A DNA stretch of 33,047 nt from Tychonema litorale BBK16. Lineage in GTDB: Bacteria; Cyanobacteriota; Cyanobacteriia; Cyanobacteriales; Microcoleaceae. Position numbers and translations under genes: made by a program. This document shows, piece by piece, positions 7,717 to 14,924 of this stretch. The notes under the pieces were generated by a model. It saw only the letters and a program-made list of their open reading frames with translations, was not told the origin of the DNA and searched no databases. Numbering within the stretch: position 1 is the stretch's first letter; every line of letters starts with the position of its first letter. The stretch spans positions 1,194 through 34,240 of the forward strand of contig NZ_JAKJHX010000050.1 of assembly GCF_021648855.1 (NCBI RefSeq). The letters are read 5' to 3'.

Positions 7717-8445
7717 TTAGGAATTTAGCCGTTTGACATAGTAACGGAGTACGCCGAGTGCAGTTTTGATGGAATCTTCAGCTTTATCGATCGTGATATC
7801 TGTCATTTCACCCCCGATTAGCTGAAAAATGTCATTAGCCTGCATTTCCAACAGCCACTCATTGAATTGCGATCGCCCAACTCTTTCCCCGATCGCGCGT
7901 CGCATCCGATAAATCGGCACTAAATCGTCTAAGTTATAATCTCGGTTCAATGTGTCGTATACATCCAACGCCACAGACATAAATTCTTCATAGGATGCGA
8001 TCGCCCCTACATCCCCTTTCCCCGCCTCAACACCAACAGCCACCCCACCATCCTCATGTCGCATCCATTTCAACAAAGCATTTCCCAGCCGAGCACCCAT
8101 TTGAGAACCATCAAACTCAAACAAAGAATCCTGACTTTTCAAACCCGCCGCTAAAACCTCTTTCCCCTTCGCAGTCAATTCCACCTGCGATCGTCCTTTT
8201 TCACGCAAATATGCGATCGCCCCAGACTCCTCCAGTTCCTTCAAAACCCCCTCATAAGTCTTTTTATTCTCATTAGTTCTCGCAATCAGCTTAGTCAACT
8301 TCCCTTGATTAACCTTACTTTTCCCTTCCCCCTCATTCCACAAATTCAACAGCACCCGAACTTTTGCCTTCGCATCCCACATCGCTTGCTTTTCGGCAAT
8401 CAAAGTCTTAGAAACCGTAATTTCATCGTTCTCAGACATATCCAT
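7717..8445 (-). CDS. Winged-helix protein, first gene of the three-gene module
   Basis: This 242-residue protein opens the operon. Residues 25-102 look like a winged helix: the segment KLTKLIARTNENKKTYEGVL, then LEESGAIAYLREKGRSQVEL as the wing and LTAKGKEVLAAGL, a layout used to bind DNA. Residues 152-240 hold a second helical region (LVPIYRMRRAIGERVGRSQF and IKTALGVLRYYVKRL) that may be another winged helix or a protein-binding domain. The start is ATG at 8445; an ATG two codons later is equally possible. It could be the operon's regulator or a DNA-recognition subunit working with the ATPase and nuclease; the sequence alone does not decide. I know no gene name for it. Confidence 0.85.
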   Translation of the reverse strand: MDMSENDEITVSKTLIAEKQAMWDAKAKVRVLLNLWNEGEGKSKVNQGKLTKLIARTNENKKTYEGVLKELEESGAIAYLREKGRSQVELTAKGKEVLAAGLKSQDSLFEFDGSQMGARLGNALLKWMRHEDGGVAVGVEAGKGDVGAIASYEEFMSVALDVYDTLNRDYNLDDLVPIYRMRRAIGERVGRSQFNEWLLEMQANDIFQLIGGEMTDITIDKAEDSIKTALGVLRYYVKRLNS

Positions 8446-8733
8446 ACCTTCAAATACTTGTTCTTACAATCGAATCTTACCAGGAATCTTGCTAAAAAAT
8501 ATCTAAACTTTTCAGCAAAAAGTAGCATGAGACTGCGTACAACCTATGCAAATTTTCTGGTGATAACCCATCCCAGAACCTGTCCGTTCAATTATTGTTA
8601 ACTATTAATTGTAGTTTAGACTAAACTCCAATTCTCTTCCTTCGCGTCCTTTGCGCCTTCGCGGTTAAATCATTCCGATACAACTGAAATTGATATCATA
8701 AGTCAGGACACGACATTGCCGTATCCGACCTTG
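8446..8733. other. Spacer upstream of the three-gene operon with small repeats
   Basis: This gap must contain the promoter of the minus-strand operon, but no clear -35/-10 pair stands out. It carries a stretch of repeated TTCGCG/TTGCGCC units (about 8639-8667), common between cyanobacterial genes, and a degraded copy of the GGACACGGCA palindrome family (8706-8726). Confidence 0.5.
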
Positions 8734-9921
8734 CTAAACCAAATCAGCTAATTTACATATTTGTTTTAACTTGTTAATATTAACCTTTAGATTTGAGAAA
8801 TGTGGGGCGCTAGGATTATTGGGAATTTCGTCACCGATTAAATAGAGATAATTAGCCTGAGCATAACTTGATAGAGCATAAAAGAAACCATCTAAATAAC
8901 CGAAAGGAAAGATTTCAATTACTGTGATATTTTCACGAATAAACAGTAAATTTGTTAAAGCTGAACCACAGACGGATATTATAACATCTGCATTGTAATA
9001 TATTTCAGCTTGCTCCTGTATTGTTCTCCCTTGCATTGTCAGGGATTCAAAGCCGATACTTTCTAAGTATTCTATAACTTCATTGTCATTGATCACCTCA
9101 CGATGGTCTACCTTGCCGCGTTTTACATATAAGCGTTTTGGATATTTCGTATTTGCAGAATTATCTTTAGGTAAAAACAGGTTCCTGGCAAATCTATAGC
9201 CAAAAATAGTTGGGTATTTATGGCCATTGTTTTGAATTTTTCTGTCAATTACACAAGTAATTGCTCTATCAGATTTAGAGGGGAAAGTAACTACTTTTTC
9301 TTCTTTTATACCAAGGGCAACTAGGGTTTCTCTTTGGAAATTTGCTAGGGAACCACCTATATAGTAATAATCAATTTCTTGTCGATCCATGAATTTCCAA
9401 TATATCTCTAGCATCGGCAAGGTGTAAATAAACCAATGCCCATAATTTTGAGGCATTGTATTGGATAAATATGCCATTGTTCCCGGCAATTTTTGATAGT
9501 TTGCAGATATTTCCTCTCTGTATACTGGCAGTTGTTCAAATTCAATATCTTTTTCATATATGACTTTGAGATCGGGAGTGATGATGTGATTATTGGAAAA
9601 GGAAAATCCTGGTTTCCTGGCATCTATCATTACTGATTCAACTTCATTTTTAAAAGGAGTAATAATTTCCAAGAAATCACACTCTAAAAATTTTGGTGGT
9701 TGAATCTGAATATCTTCTTGAGTGACTAATTTATGGATTTTTATATCTGGATCGTTGCCAAAATATCGATCGGCATTATCAATACTGAGTTGGATAACTC
9801 CCCTGGCGTAAGGTCTAAAGAGAATATAAACTTTAATGATATATTTAAGCTGATTATATAGTTTTGAAGCTAAATCTCGGAGATAGCCTCTCTGAAAGTT
9901 GCTAATGAGTGAATTTGCCAT
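8734..9921 (-). CDS. Glycosyltransferase family 61 protein
   Basis: This 395-residue protein belongs to the GT61 (DUF563) glycosyltransferases, which add sugars to capsular or surface polysaccharides in bacteria. Family hallmarks are NYGHWFIYTLPML in the middle, RLYVKRGKVDHREVINDNEV, and the C-terminal donor-binding part with EQAEIYYNADVIISVCGSAL followed by LLFIRENITVIEIFPFGY. The N-terminal 100 residues are less conserved, and there is no signal peptide. An FkbM-type methyltransferase lies 1.3 kb away on the same strand, which would suit a small surface-glycan decoration locus, but an unrelated gene on the opposite strand separates them. Donor and acceptor are unknown. Confidence 0.9.
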   Translation of the reverse strand: MANSLISNFQRGYLRDLASKLYNQLKYIIKVYILFRPYARGVIQLSIDNADRYFGNDPDIKIHKLVTQEDIQIQPPKFLECDFLEIITPFKNEVESVMIDARKPGFSFSNNHIITPDLKVIYEKDIEFEQLPVYREEISANYQKLPGTMAYLSNTMPQNYGHWFIYTLPMLEIYWKFMDRQEIDYYYIGGSLANFQRETLVALGIKEEKVVTFPSKSDRAITCVIDRKIQNNGHKYPTIFGYRFARNLFLPKDNSANTKYPKRLYVKRGKVDHREVINDNEVIEYLESIGFESLTMQGRTIQEQAEIYYNADVIISVCGSALTNLLFIRENITVIEIFPFGYLDGFFYALSSYAQANYLYLIGDEIPNNPSAPHFSNLKVNINKLKQICKLADLV

Positions 9922-10038
9922 AAGTTTTTGCTTTTCCGATTAAAAAAAATATTTTAACACTTACTGATTATACACAACAGCAGATCTATTTTACACAAGA
10001 ACTGGATAATTTGGCGTGCGTGCTCTGCGATCGATGTA

Positions 10039-10165
10039 AAAATGCAGTCACAGCAACGTTTTCAGTTTTGCAGAATTCCACGCCACCCAGAAGATGTAGT
10101 CATTGTAACCGTCTTGGCGGTTAAGACGTTTTGGAACACTGAAAGTATTGCTGTGACTGCATTTT
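10039..10165. repeat. Long inverted-repeat element, MITE-like or structured RNA
   Basis: Imperfect 28-base arms (10039-10066 and 10138-10165; outer part AAAATGCAGTCACAGCAA against TTGCTGTGACTGCATTTT) enclose 71 bases. The centre has its own mutually exclusive small stems, AACCG/CGGTT and CGTCTT/AAGACG. No gene lies inside; it sits between the GT61 start and the next gene. It may be a miniature transposable element. The rest of 9922-10275 shows nothing else, apart from a likely ribosome-binding site GGGAGAG near 10260. Confidence 0.6.
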
Positions 10166-10275
10166 CTTTTTTGCTTGTTCCTTCTGCCGATCGGGGGTTC
10201 TGAATATTCCGGATGTGGCAATAGTCACAAGGATAAATAGAAAAGAGTATTTGAGATCTGGGAGAGCGTTTTTTG

Positions 10276-11208
10276 ATGTACAATCATACCCCGTTTACCT
10301 CGAAAGATTTAGCCAGATGCAGTTTAGTCCTGCGCCAGCTTGGTAAAAATTCTGCTAGCATGCAAGAGAGTGGTCAAAAGATTGTTGATTACATATATGA
10401 ACATTTTTCTGACTCCGAAAGTGAACTAAATTCCTGTGCTTTGGTGCGTTTGTTCAAAACCCATCCCTACGGGGCATTAGAAGATTCATTGCAAGTATCC
10501 GCCCGTAGTTTGATAAAAGATAATTTGCCTGTGGCAGATATGAAATGTTGGACATTGCTAGCAGCGGCAGGAAAAGAACCGCAGTCTAATTATAGTCTTA
10601 TTGACAAAAATATAGTCATTCCGTTAGTTAATCAAGAACTGGTAGCTGAAATGCCAGAGATTTCTGAACTGATATTACGGTTTGGTTTAGATATTCCAAC
10701 AGTCCTTGGTATGGCTCCAGAAAAACTGTTAGAATCAGAACATAAGTTATTAAATCCTTTCTATATACCCAATGCAAAGGACAGCCCATTTATTGCTGAA
10801 CAAGATTCATTGGTTATTCCCTATGGAGTTAAATCTGTTTTGGGAATTGGTGGACTTCTGCCTTCAGGGAGTTTATTTGTGGTGATGATATTTCTGAAAA
10901 TTCAAATTTCTCAGAATATGGCAGAAACGTTTAAAAATTTGGCACTGGCAATTAAAACATCCCTTTTGCCTTTTGATGAAGAAGTTAGTTTTAATTCTTC
11001 AAAAAAAAGCAGTTTATTGTTACCAGCTAACAATATTGTAGATGCCCAAATTATACAAGTTAGTCAACTGATCGCTTTGACTCGTTTGCTGGATCTTTCT
11101 CAGCATGAAATGCTTAGACACGCAGATCGTCTGCAATTGATTATAGGTAAACTGAAGCGCAAAGTTGAGGAAAGAGAGGAACTGGAACAAGTTAATATCG
11201 GCGGTTGA
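10276..11208 (+). CDS. Stand-alone cyanobacterial sensory module, probable kinase remnant
   Basis: This 310-residue protein resembles an N-terminal input region I associate with cyanobacterial hybrid histidine kinases. Shared features are CALVRLFKTHPYGALE, a MKCWTLLAAAGKEP segment, NPFYIPNAKDSPFIAEQDSL, and SVLGIGGLLPSGSLFVVMIF. The C-terminus forms a coiled coil (DRLQLIIGKLKRKVEEREEL) of the kind that would lead into a PAS or kinase domain, but the frame stops soon after it. I chose ATG 10276 over the TTG one codon upstream; GGGAGAG precedes it. It could be a functional one-domain sensor, an adaptor for a kinase elsewhere, or the front half of a truncated kinase. The family memory is moderate, and the ligand is unknown. 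Confidence 0.75.
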   Translation: MYNHTPFTSKDLARCSLVLRQLGKNSASMQESGQKIVDYIYEHFSDSESELNSCALVRLFKTHPYGALEDSLQVSARSLIKDNLPVADMKCWTLLAAAGKEPQSNYSLIDKNIVIPLVNQELVAEMPEISELILRFGLDIPTVLGMAPEKLLESEHKLLNPFYIPNAKDSPFIAEQDSLVIPYGVKSVLGIGGLLPSGSLFVVMIFLKIQISQNMAETFKNLALAIKTSLLPFDEEVSFNSSKKSSLLLPANNIVDAQIIQVSQLIALTRLLDLSQHEMLRHADRLQLIIGKLKRKVEEREELEQVNIGG

Positions 11209-11250
11209 AACGGTTTATAGGTAAACCAAGTCTAAGAAATTAATGGGGGT

Positions 11251-11985
11251 TTAAGTGCGTGATGCTAGGATCAAACCGTACCATTTATCTATTGGTGTTT
11301 GCTTTTTGACCTTAAATCCTAAACTTTCAATAACTTGTCGAGTTTCGGCATGACTGTGTCCAGACCACAAGTGATATTCTAAGGAAAGGTTTTGGACGAA
11401 TTGCCAAATTTCTGTATCTTCAAATAGCAGCCATTCTGCACCTTCGCAATCTATTTTTGCTAAATCAACTTGGCCTCCGATGCGATCGATCGCACTTTTG
11501 AACGAAATCATCGGTATGTCGCCGTTGGGGCTGACAGTCGATCGCGTTTTTCCCGATACTTCCCGGATATCGAGCACTACTTTACCATCTTCGGCTCCGA
11601 TCGCTTCCATGAAGTATTCAAAGTTGGCAATTTGAGACTGATTTTTGAGATATTTTTCCAAGTTGGGATTGGCTTCGTAGGCGTGAATCATCGCTTGGGG
11701 AAATCTGTTGCGGGCTGCAATTGAAAACAACCCGACATTTGCTCCAATATCTATAATTTTCAGCAAGGATTGAGGTAATTGCTCTAATCCGTAACAGTCA
11801 TCTAAAAGGACTTCGATAAATTCTCCATCCATGCCTTTTTCGGATGGCAATTTTACTGGTTGGCGCTTTCCTTGGATAATTAAACTATCGGGTAAATTAA
11901 AGTTGGCAACTCTGGGGAATTTTATGCCTAAATTTTTAGCTCTAGTTTTACGTTGCAGAAGTTGAATAATTTTATTGAAAAACAT
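11251..11985 (-). CDS. FkbM family S-adenosylmethionine-dependent methyltransferase
   Basis: This 244-residue protein has the SAM-binding glycine loop IDIGANVGLFSIAARN (about residues 78-93), the acidic motif II HAYEANP, and DLAKIDCEGAEWLLFED, which is diagnostic of the FkbM family. FkbM enzymes O-methylate sugars or other hydroxyl groups of polysaccharides, glycolipids and natural products. The N-terminal 70 residues are a short helical and strand region typical of the family, and there is no signal peptide, so it is cytoplasmic. It is divergent from the M42 peptidase gene, whose chosen start is 67 bases away. The GT61 gene nearby suggests a polysaccharide substrate; this is inference. Confidence 0.92.
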   Translation of the reverse strand: MFFNKIIQLLQRKTRAKNLGIKFPRVANFNLPDSLIIQGKRQPVKLPSEKGMDGEFIEVLLDDCYGLEQLPQSLLKIIDIGANVGLFSIAARNRFPQAMIHAYEANPNLEKYLKNQSQIANFEYFMEAIGAEDGKVVLDIREVSGKTRSTVSPNGDIPMISFKSAIDRIGGQVDLAKIDCEGAEWLLFEDTEIWQFVQNLSLEYHLWSGHSHAETRQVIESLGFKVKKQTPIDKWYGLILASRT

Positions 11986-12051
11986 GAGTAAAGATTTTGC
12001 AAATGAAATAAGATTGTGATCTGTATATTAACCTGTGCTAGAAAATCAAAA

Positions 12052-13098
12052 ATGTTAGAGTTCGATCGACTGTTTGACACGATCGCAGAATTAGTCATGC
12101 TACATTCACCCAGCGGTGTGGAGTCGGAAATTAACCAGCGGTTAATGGAAAAATTCGCCGCCCTGGGTGTGAATGCTTGGCTGGATCGGGCGGATAATGC
12201 GATCGCCCTAATTCCGGGCCGAAATCCCCAAAGGTCGATCGCCATTACCGCCCACAAAGACGAAATCGGGGCGATAGTCAAAACTGTCGGTTCCCTGGGG
12301 CGCGTGGAAGTTCGCAGATTAGGTGGCGCTTTTCCCTGGGTGTACGGCGAAGGTGTGGTGGATTTGTTGGGCGACAAGCAGACGATTAGTGGGATTCTCA
12401 GCTTTGGGAGTCGTCATGTATCCCATGAATCTCCTCAAAAAGCTCAGCAGGAAAGCACTCCCCTGACTTGGGAAAATGCTTGGATTGAAACTAAGTGTAC
12501 CACCGAGGAATTAGGGTCAGCCGGAGTTCGACCGGGAACGCGGATGGTGGTGGGAAAGCACCGCAAACAGCCGATTCGCTTAAAAGATTGGATCGGAAGC
12601 TACACCCTGGATAACAAGGCTTCAGTGGCGATTTTGCTGGCTCTGGCGGAATGTTTGAAAGAGCCTGCGTTGAATGTTTATTTGGTGGCTTCGGCGAAGG
12701 AGGAGGTTGGGGCGATCGGGGCTTTGTACTTTTCGCAGCGGCAGCCGTTGGAGGCGCTGATTGCTTTGGAAATTTGCCCGATCGCTCCAGAATACCCGAT
12801 CGAGGATGGCGTAAACCCGGTGTTGCTGGTTCAGGATGGCTACGGGATTTACGACGAAGGATTGAATGGGGAATTGCGCGCCGCAGCCGATCGCGCGGGC
12901 GTAGAGTTGCAGTTGGCGACGATTAGCGGTTTTGGTAGCGATGCTTCGATCGCCATGAAGTTCGGCCATGTCGCCCGCGCTGCTTGTTTGAGTTTCCCCA
13001 CTCAGAACACCCACGGCTTTGAGATTGCTCATCTGGGGGCGATCGACAATTGTGCTCGTATCCTGAAAGCTTACTGTGACGAGCTTTCCGACGAGTAA
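12052..13098 (+). CDS. M42 family metallo-aminopeptidase
   Basis: This 348-residue protein is a cytoplasmic M42 (glutamyl aminopeptidase/FrvX-like) peptidase; relatives form large tetrahedral assemblies that trim peptides, and some were once mislabelled as cellulases. Metal ligands are visible: H68 and the catalytic D70 in TAHKDEIG, the bridging D187 in YTLDNKAS, catalytic E217 and ligand E218 in SAKEEVGAIG, and H321 in NTHGFEIAH near the C-terminus. I chose ATG 12052 (MLEFDRLF) because residues before it, from an upstream GTG, do not fit the family. The last 16 codons are repeated almost exactly downstream at 13295-13352 (see findings). Confidence 0.92.
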   Translation: MLEFDRLFDTIAELVMLHSPSGVESEINQRLMEKFAALGVNAWLDRADNAIALIPGRNPQRSIAITAHKDEIGAIVKTVGSLGRVEVRRLGGAFPWVYGEGVVDLLGDKQTISGILSFGSRHVSHESPQKAQQESTPLTWENAWIETKCTTEELGSAGVRPGTRMVVGKHRKQPIRLKDWIGSYTLDNKASVAILLALAECLKEPALNVYLVASAKEEVGAIGALYFSQRQPLEALIALEICPIAPEYPIEDGVNPVLLVQDGYGIYDEGLNGELRAAADRAGVELQLATISGFGSDASIAMKFGHVARAACLSFPTQNTHGFEIAHLGAIDNCARILKAYCDELSDE

Positions 13099-13111
13099 GC
13101 CTGAAACTGCC

Positions 13112-13243
13112 AAAAATTTTGGGCGTTGCTGAATCTAGGTATGATTAACTTGCTTAGGCAATTCCCGAAATGTAGGGGCAATTCATGAATTGCCCCTACA
13201 TTTCGGAGGAAAATCATACTTTAAATCAGCAACGCCAAATTTT
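13112..13243. repeat. Nested palindromic element after the M42 gene
   Basis: The outer arms pair GGCGTTGCTGA (13122-13132) with TCAGCAACGCC (13226-13236), flanked by AAAATTT/AAATTTT. A middle pair, TATGATT/AATCATA, and a core of 42 bases (13165-13206) form a perfect two-fold palindrome without a spacer, with arms starting CCGAAATGTAGGGGCAATTC. There is no reading frame. This is most likely a small non-autonomous mobile repeat. Confidence 0.75.
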
Positions 13244-13294
13244 GGATGCTTGTGGCACACCTTGAAAATCTCAAATCTAAAATCTAAAATTGTT

Positions 13295-13352
13295 CGATCG
13301 ACAATTGTGCTCGTATCCTGAAAGCTTACTGTGACGAGCTTTCGGAGGAATA
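13295..13352 (+). pseudogene. Duplicated 3' end of the M42 peptidase gene
   Basis: A 49-base segment (13295-13343) is identical to 13040-13088 in the peptidase gene and continues with diverged but still coding bases: this copy ends ELSEE-stop where the intact gene ends ELSDE-stop. It has no upstream reading frame. It is either the original gene end displaced by an insertion or the tail of a second, diverged copy. Confidence 0.85.
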
Positions 13353-13374
13353 GAAAAAAACTTTCGCAAAGTAG

Positions 13375-13403
13375 TTGACAGATTGGGAAAGATTAGCTAT
13401 TGT
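13375..13403 (+). promoter_or_regulatory. Promoter of tRNA-Glu
   Basis: A perfect -35 TTGACA (13375-13380) is followed by a 17-base spacer and TATTGT (13398-13403), a reasonable -10. The tRNA starts 27 bases downstream. Confidence 0.7.
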
Positions 13404-13430
13404 AATAAAGGTGCTAAACAAAAGCGACGC

Positions 13431-13503
13431 GCCCCCATCGTCTAGAGGCCTAGGACACATCCCTTTCACGGATGCGACGGGGATTCGAATTCCCCTGGGG
13501 GTA
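13431..13503 (+). tRNA. tRNA-Glu (TTC)
   Basis: The 73-nt cloverleaf has acceptor stem GCCCCCA/TGGGGGT, discriminator A, anticodon loop CTTTCAC giving anticodon TTC, and T arm GGGGATTCGAATTCCCC. CCA is not encoded. In cyanobacteria glutamyl-tRNA(Glu) also feeds tetrapyrrole synthesis. Confidence 0.96.
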
Positions 13504-13632
13504 TTAAAAATCTAACTCTGATATCGGAATGATATCTAGTAATTGCGACAGGCAAAATGCCAGTTTCAAAAGCCAGATATCATTTTAGTATTTGGGGTGC
13601 GATCGAGAAACTTAGTCTTTGATTAGCTGATA

Positions 13633-13959
13633 TCATGCTTGGGAGTTAGACAGCAGAATTTGCAACCGTTCTCGCACAGAACACGACATTTGATAGAAGG
13701 AACTCCACTCGACAAAATCAATATCATCTCCTAATTCTCCAGCCCGAAATTTTTGGTAGAACTCAGGGGATGACATTGCATAATGGGTTTCAAATTGCTG
13801 TAAATCAGTTTCTAGTTCTGTGGCTTGTTGTTTAGCAATGGCAATTTCGTGAGCGATGATTTTCGACAGCGAAAGTTCTACGACTCCACTCACTTCGCCT
13901 CGGTTATAGAGTGCTTCTAAAATTTTGAGTTGTTCGAGAATTTGATGTTGGGTTGCCAT
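13633..13959 (-). CDS. Small conserved protein, antitoxin-like, apparently orphan
   Basis: This 108-residue acidic helical protein starts MATQHQILEQLKILEALYN and has a central coiled-coil part (KIIAHEIAIAKQQATELETD) and a GELGDDIDFVEWSSFYQM segment. It resembles short cyanobacterial proteins that I recall sitting in front of small toxin-like genes, so it may be the antitoxin half of a toxin-antitoxin pair. No partner gene follows it here: the 129 bases downstream before tRNA-Glu hold no frame. A transposase fragment begins immediately upstream of its start codon on the other strand, so its own promoter region may have been replaced. The role is an inference. Confidence 0.7.
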   Translation of the reverse strand: MATQHQILEQLKILEALYNRGEVSGVVELSLSKIIAHEIAIAKQQATELETDLQQFETHYAMSSPEFYQKFRAGELGDDIDFVEWSSFYQMSCSVRERLQILLSNSQA

Positions 13960-13961
13960 AA

Positions 13962-14216
13962 TTTAAAAGTGTTTTATTGGTTGATCCAAAGGGAACTTCC
14001 CAGCACTGTTGGAACTGCCTCAACAAAGTCCCGAAAGAATTATCGGAACGGTGGCATTCCTGTCAGTGCGGAGAATCTTTGGATCGAGATGAAAACTCAG
14101 CCAAACTTATAAAGAAGATTGGATTGAGTTACGAAAGTGGCGGGGGAACTCCGTCACTCAAAAAAGCCTTTGTAAAAAAGGAAAAAGAAGCCTGCGGTCT
14201 AACTGTACTCAGTTGA
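13962..14216 (+). pseudogene. tnpB: TnpB C-terminal fragment (IS200/IS605 family)
   Basis: An 84-codon open stretch, with no proper start, matches the end of TnpB, the RNA-guided nuclease of IS200/IS605 transposons. Visible features are VDPKGTSQHCWNCLNKVP and CQCGESLDRDENSAKLIKK: the zinc-ribbon cysteines CxxC and CxC, then DRDEN, whose Asp is the last RuvC catalytic residue. Everything upstream (about 300 residues, with the other catalytic residues) is missing. The frame is interrupted by a stop at 13959-13961, just at the start codon of the opposite-strand gene. A hairpin (14196-14218) overlaps the stop codon. It is a dead remnant. Confidence 0.85.
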
Positions 14217-14218
14217 CC
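14196..14218 (+). repeat. Hairpin at the end of the TnpB fragment
   Basis: GGTC plus AACTG pairs with CAGTT plus GACC around a TACT loop, with one bulged T, and overlaps the stop codon of the TnpB fragment. In IS605 elements the right-end hairpin and guide-RNA scaffold lie in this position. There is no T run. Confidence 0.5.
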
Positions 14219-14229
14219 GTCAGGTTCGT

Positions 14230-14715
14230 TCACGACATTGACTGAGCAATATAATCAAAATAAGGAGCGGCTTCCTTCGCATCATCCTGATTGAGCAAAG
14301 CCAAAGAAGCTTCTTTCAAACACCGGATAGCTTCCACCATCCCAGGAACAGGAACGCCCAGAGAATTGTACATTTCCCGAACGCCAATCAAACCAATACT
14401 TTCGATCGGCTCCTTGTCACCGGCCAAGATACCATAGGTAATCAGGCGCAAATACCAGCCGTAGTCGCGCAGACACAAAGCGCGTTCGCGTTGGCCGTAA
14501 GCATTACCTCCAGGGGAGATAAAGTCAGGGCGTTTTTTCCAGAGTTTTTTGCTAGCTTCATCAACAATTTTTTTCTCACTGTCAGAAAGCGCAGTCGCAA
14601 TGCGTACTCGCTGTTCACCCGTTTTAAAAAAATCTTTGATGCTTTGAAGTTCGCCGGTACTGGGGTAGCGAAGTTCGTCGTCGGCTTGGAGAATTAGTTG
14701 GCTAACTACGCTCAT
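14230..14715 (-). CDS. apcD: Allophycocyanin subunit alpha-B (ApcD)
   Basis: This 161-residue phycobiliprotein matches ApcD over its full length from memory, including [38 protein letters not shown] and the C-terminus [12 protein letters not shown]. ApcD is a minor subunit of the phycobilisome core that replaces an alpha-allophycocyanin, lowers the energy of its bilin and helps pass excitation to the photosystems, especially photosystem I. Cys81 (in [10 protein letters not shown]) binds phycocyanobilin. As is usual for apcD, it stands apart from the main apcAB-C operon. The gene is divergent from rlmD with a 209-base gap that should contain both promoters; I see no clear boxes in it. Confidence 0.96.
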   Translation of the reverse strand: MSVVSQLILQADDELRYPSTGELQSIKDFFKTGEQRVRIATALSDSEKKIVDEASKKLWKKRPDFISPGGNAYGQRERALCLRDYGWYLRLITYGILAGDKEPIESIGLIGVREMYNSLGVPVPGMVEAIRCLKEASLALLNQDDAKEAAPYFDYIAQSMS

Positions 14716-14924
14716 AAAAAAATCTCGGTAAATAGGAAACTGATAGTCTTTAGACCTGAGAAGGTACTGCGGAGAAAATTCAAAAACTGCGATCGAGACT
14801 TTGAATTTCGGCAGACATTTGGACTCTTTGACGAGTTTTGGTTGCTTCGCCCTAATAGAAGATCGCGATCGACCTCAATTTGAGCTCAGTTGCATTACCA
14901 TAGTAGATTCTACCACGACTACTT

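Noticed and set aside
12622..13113. 163-codon minus-strand frame opposite the M42 peptidase
   Set aside because: It lies fully antisense to a gene with intact catalytic residues and has no domain features.
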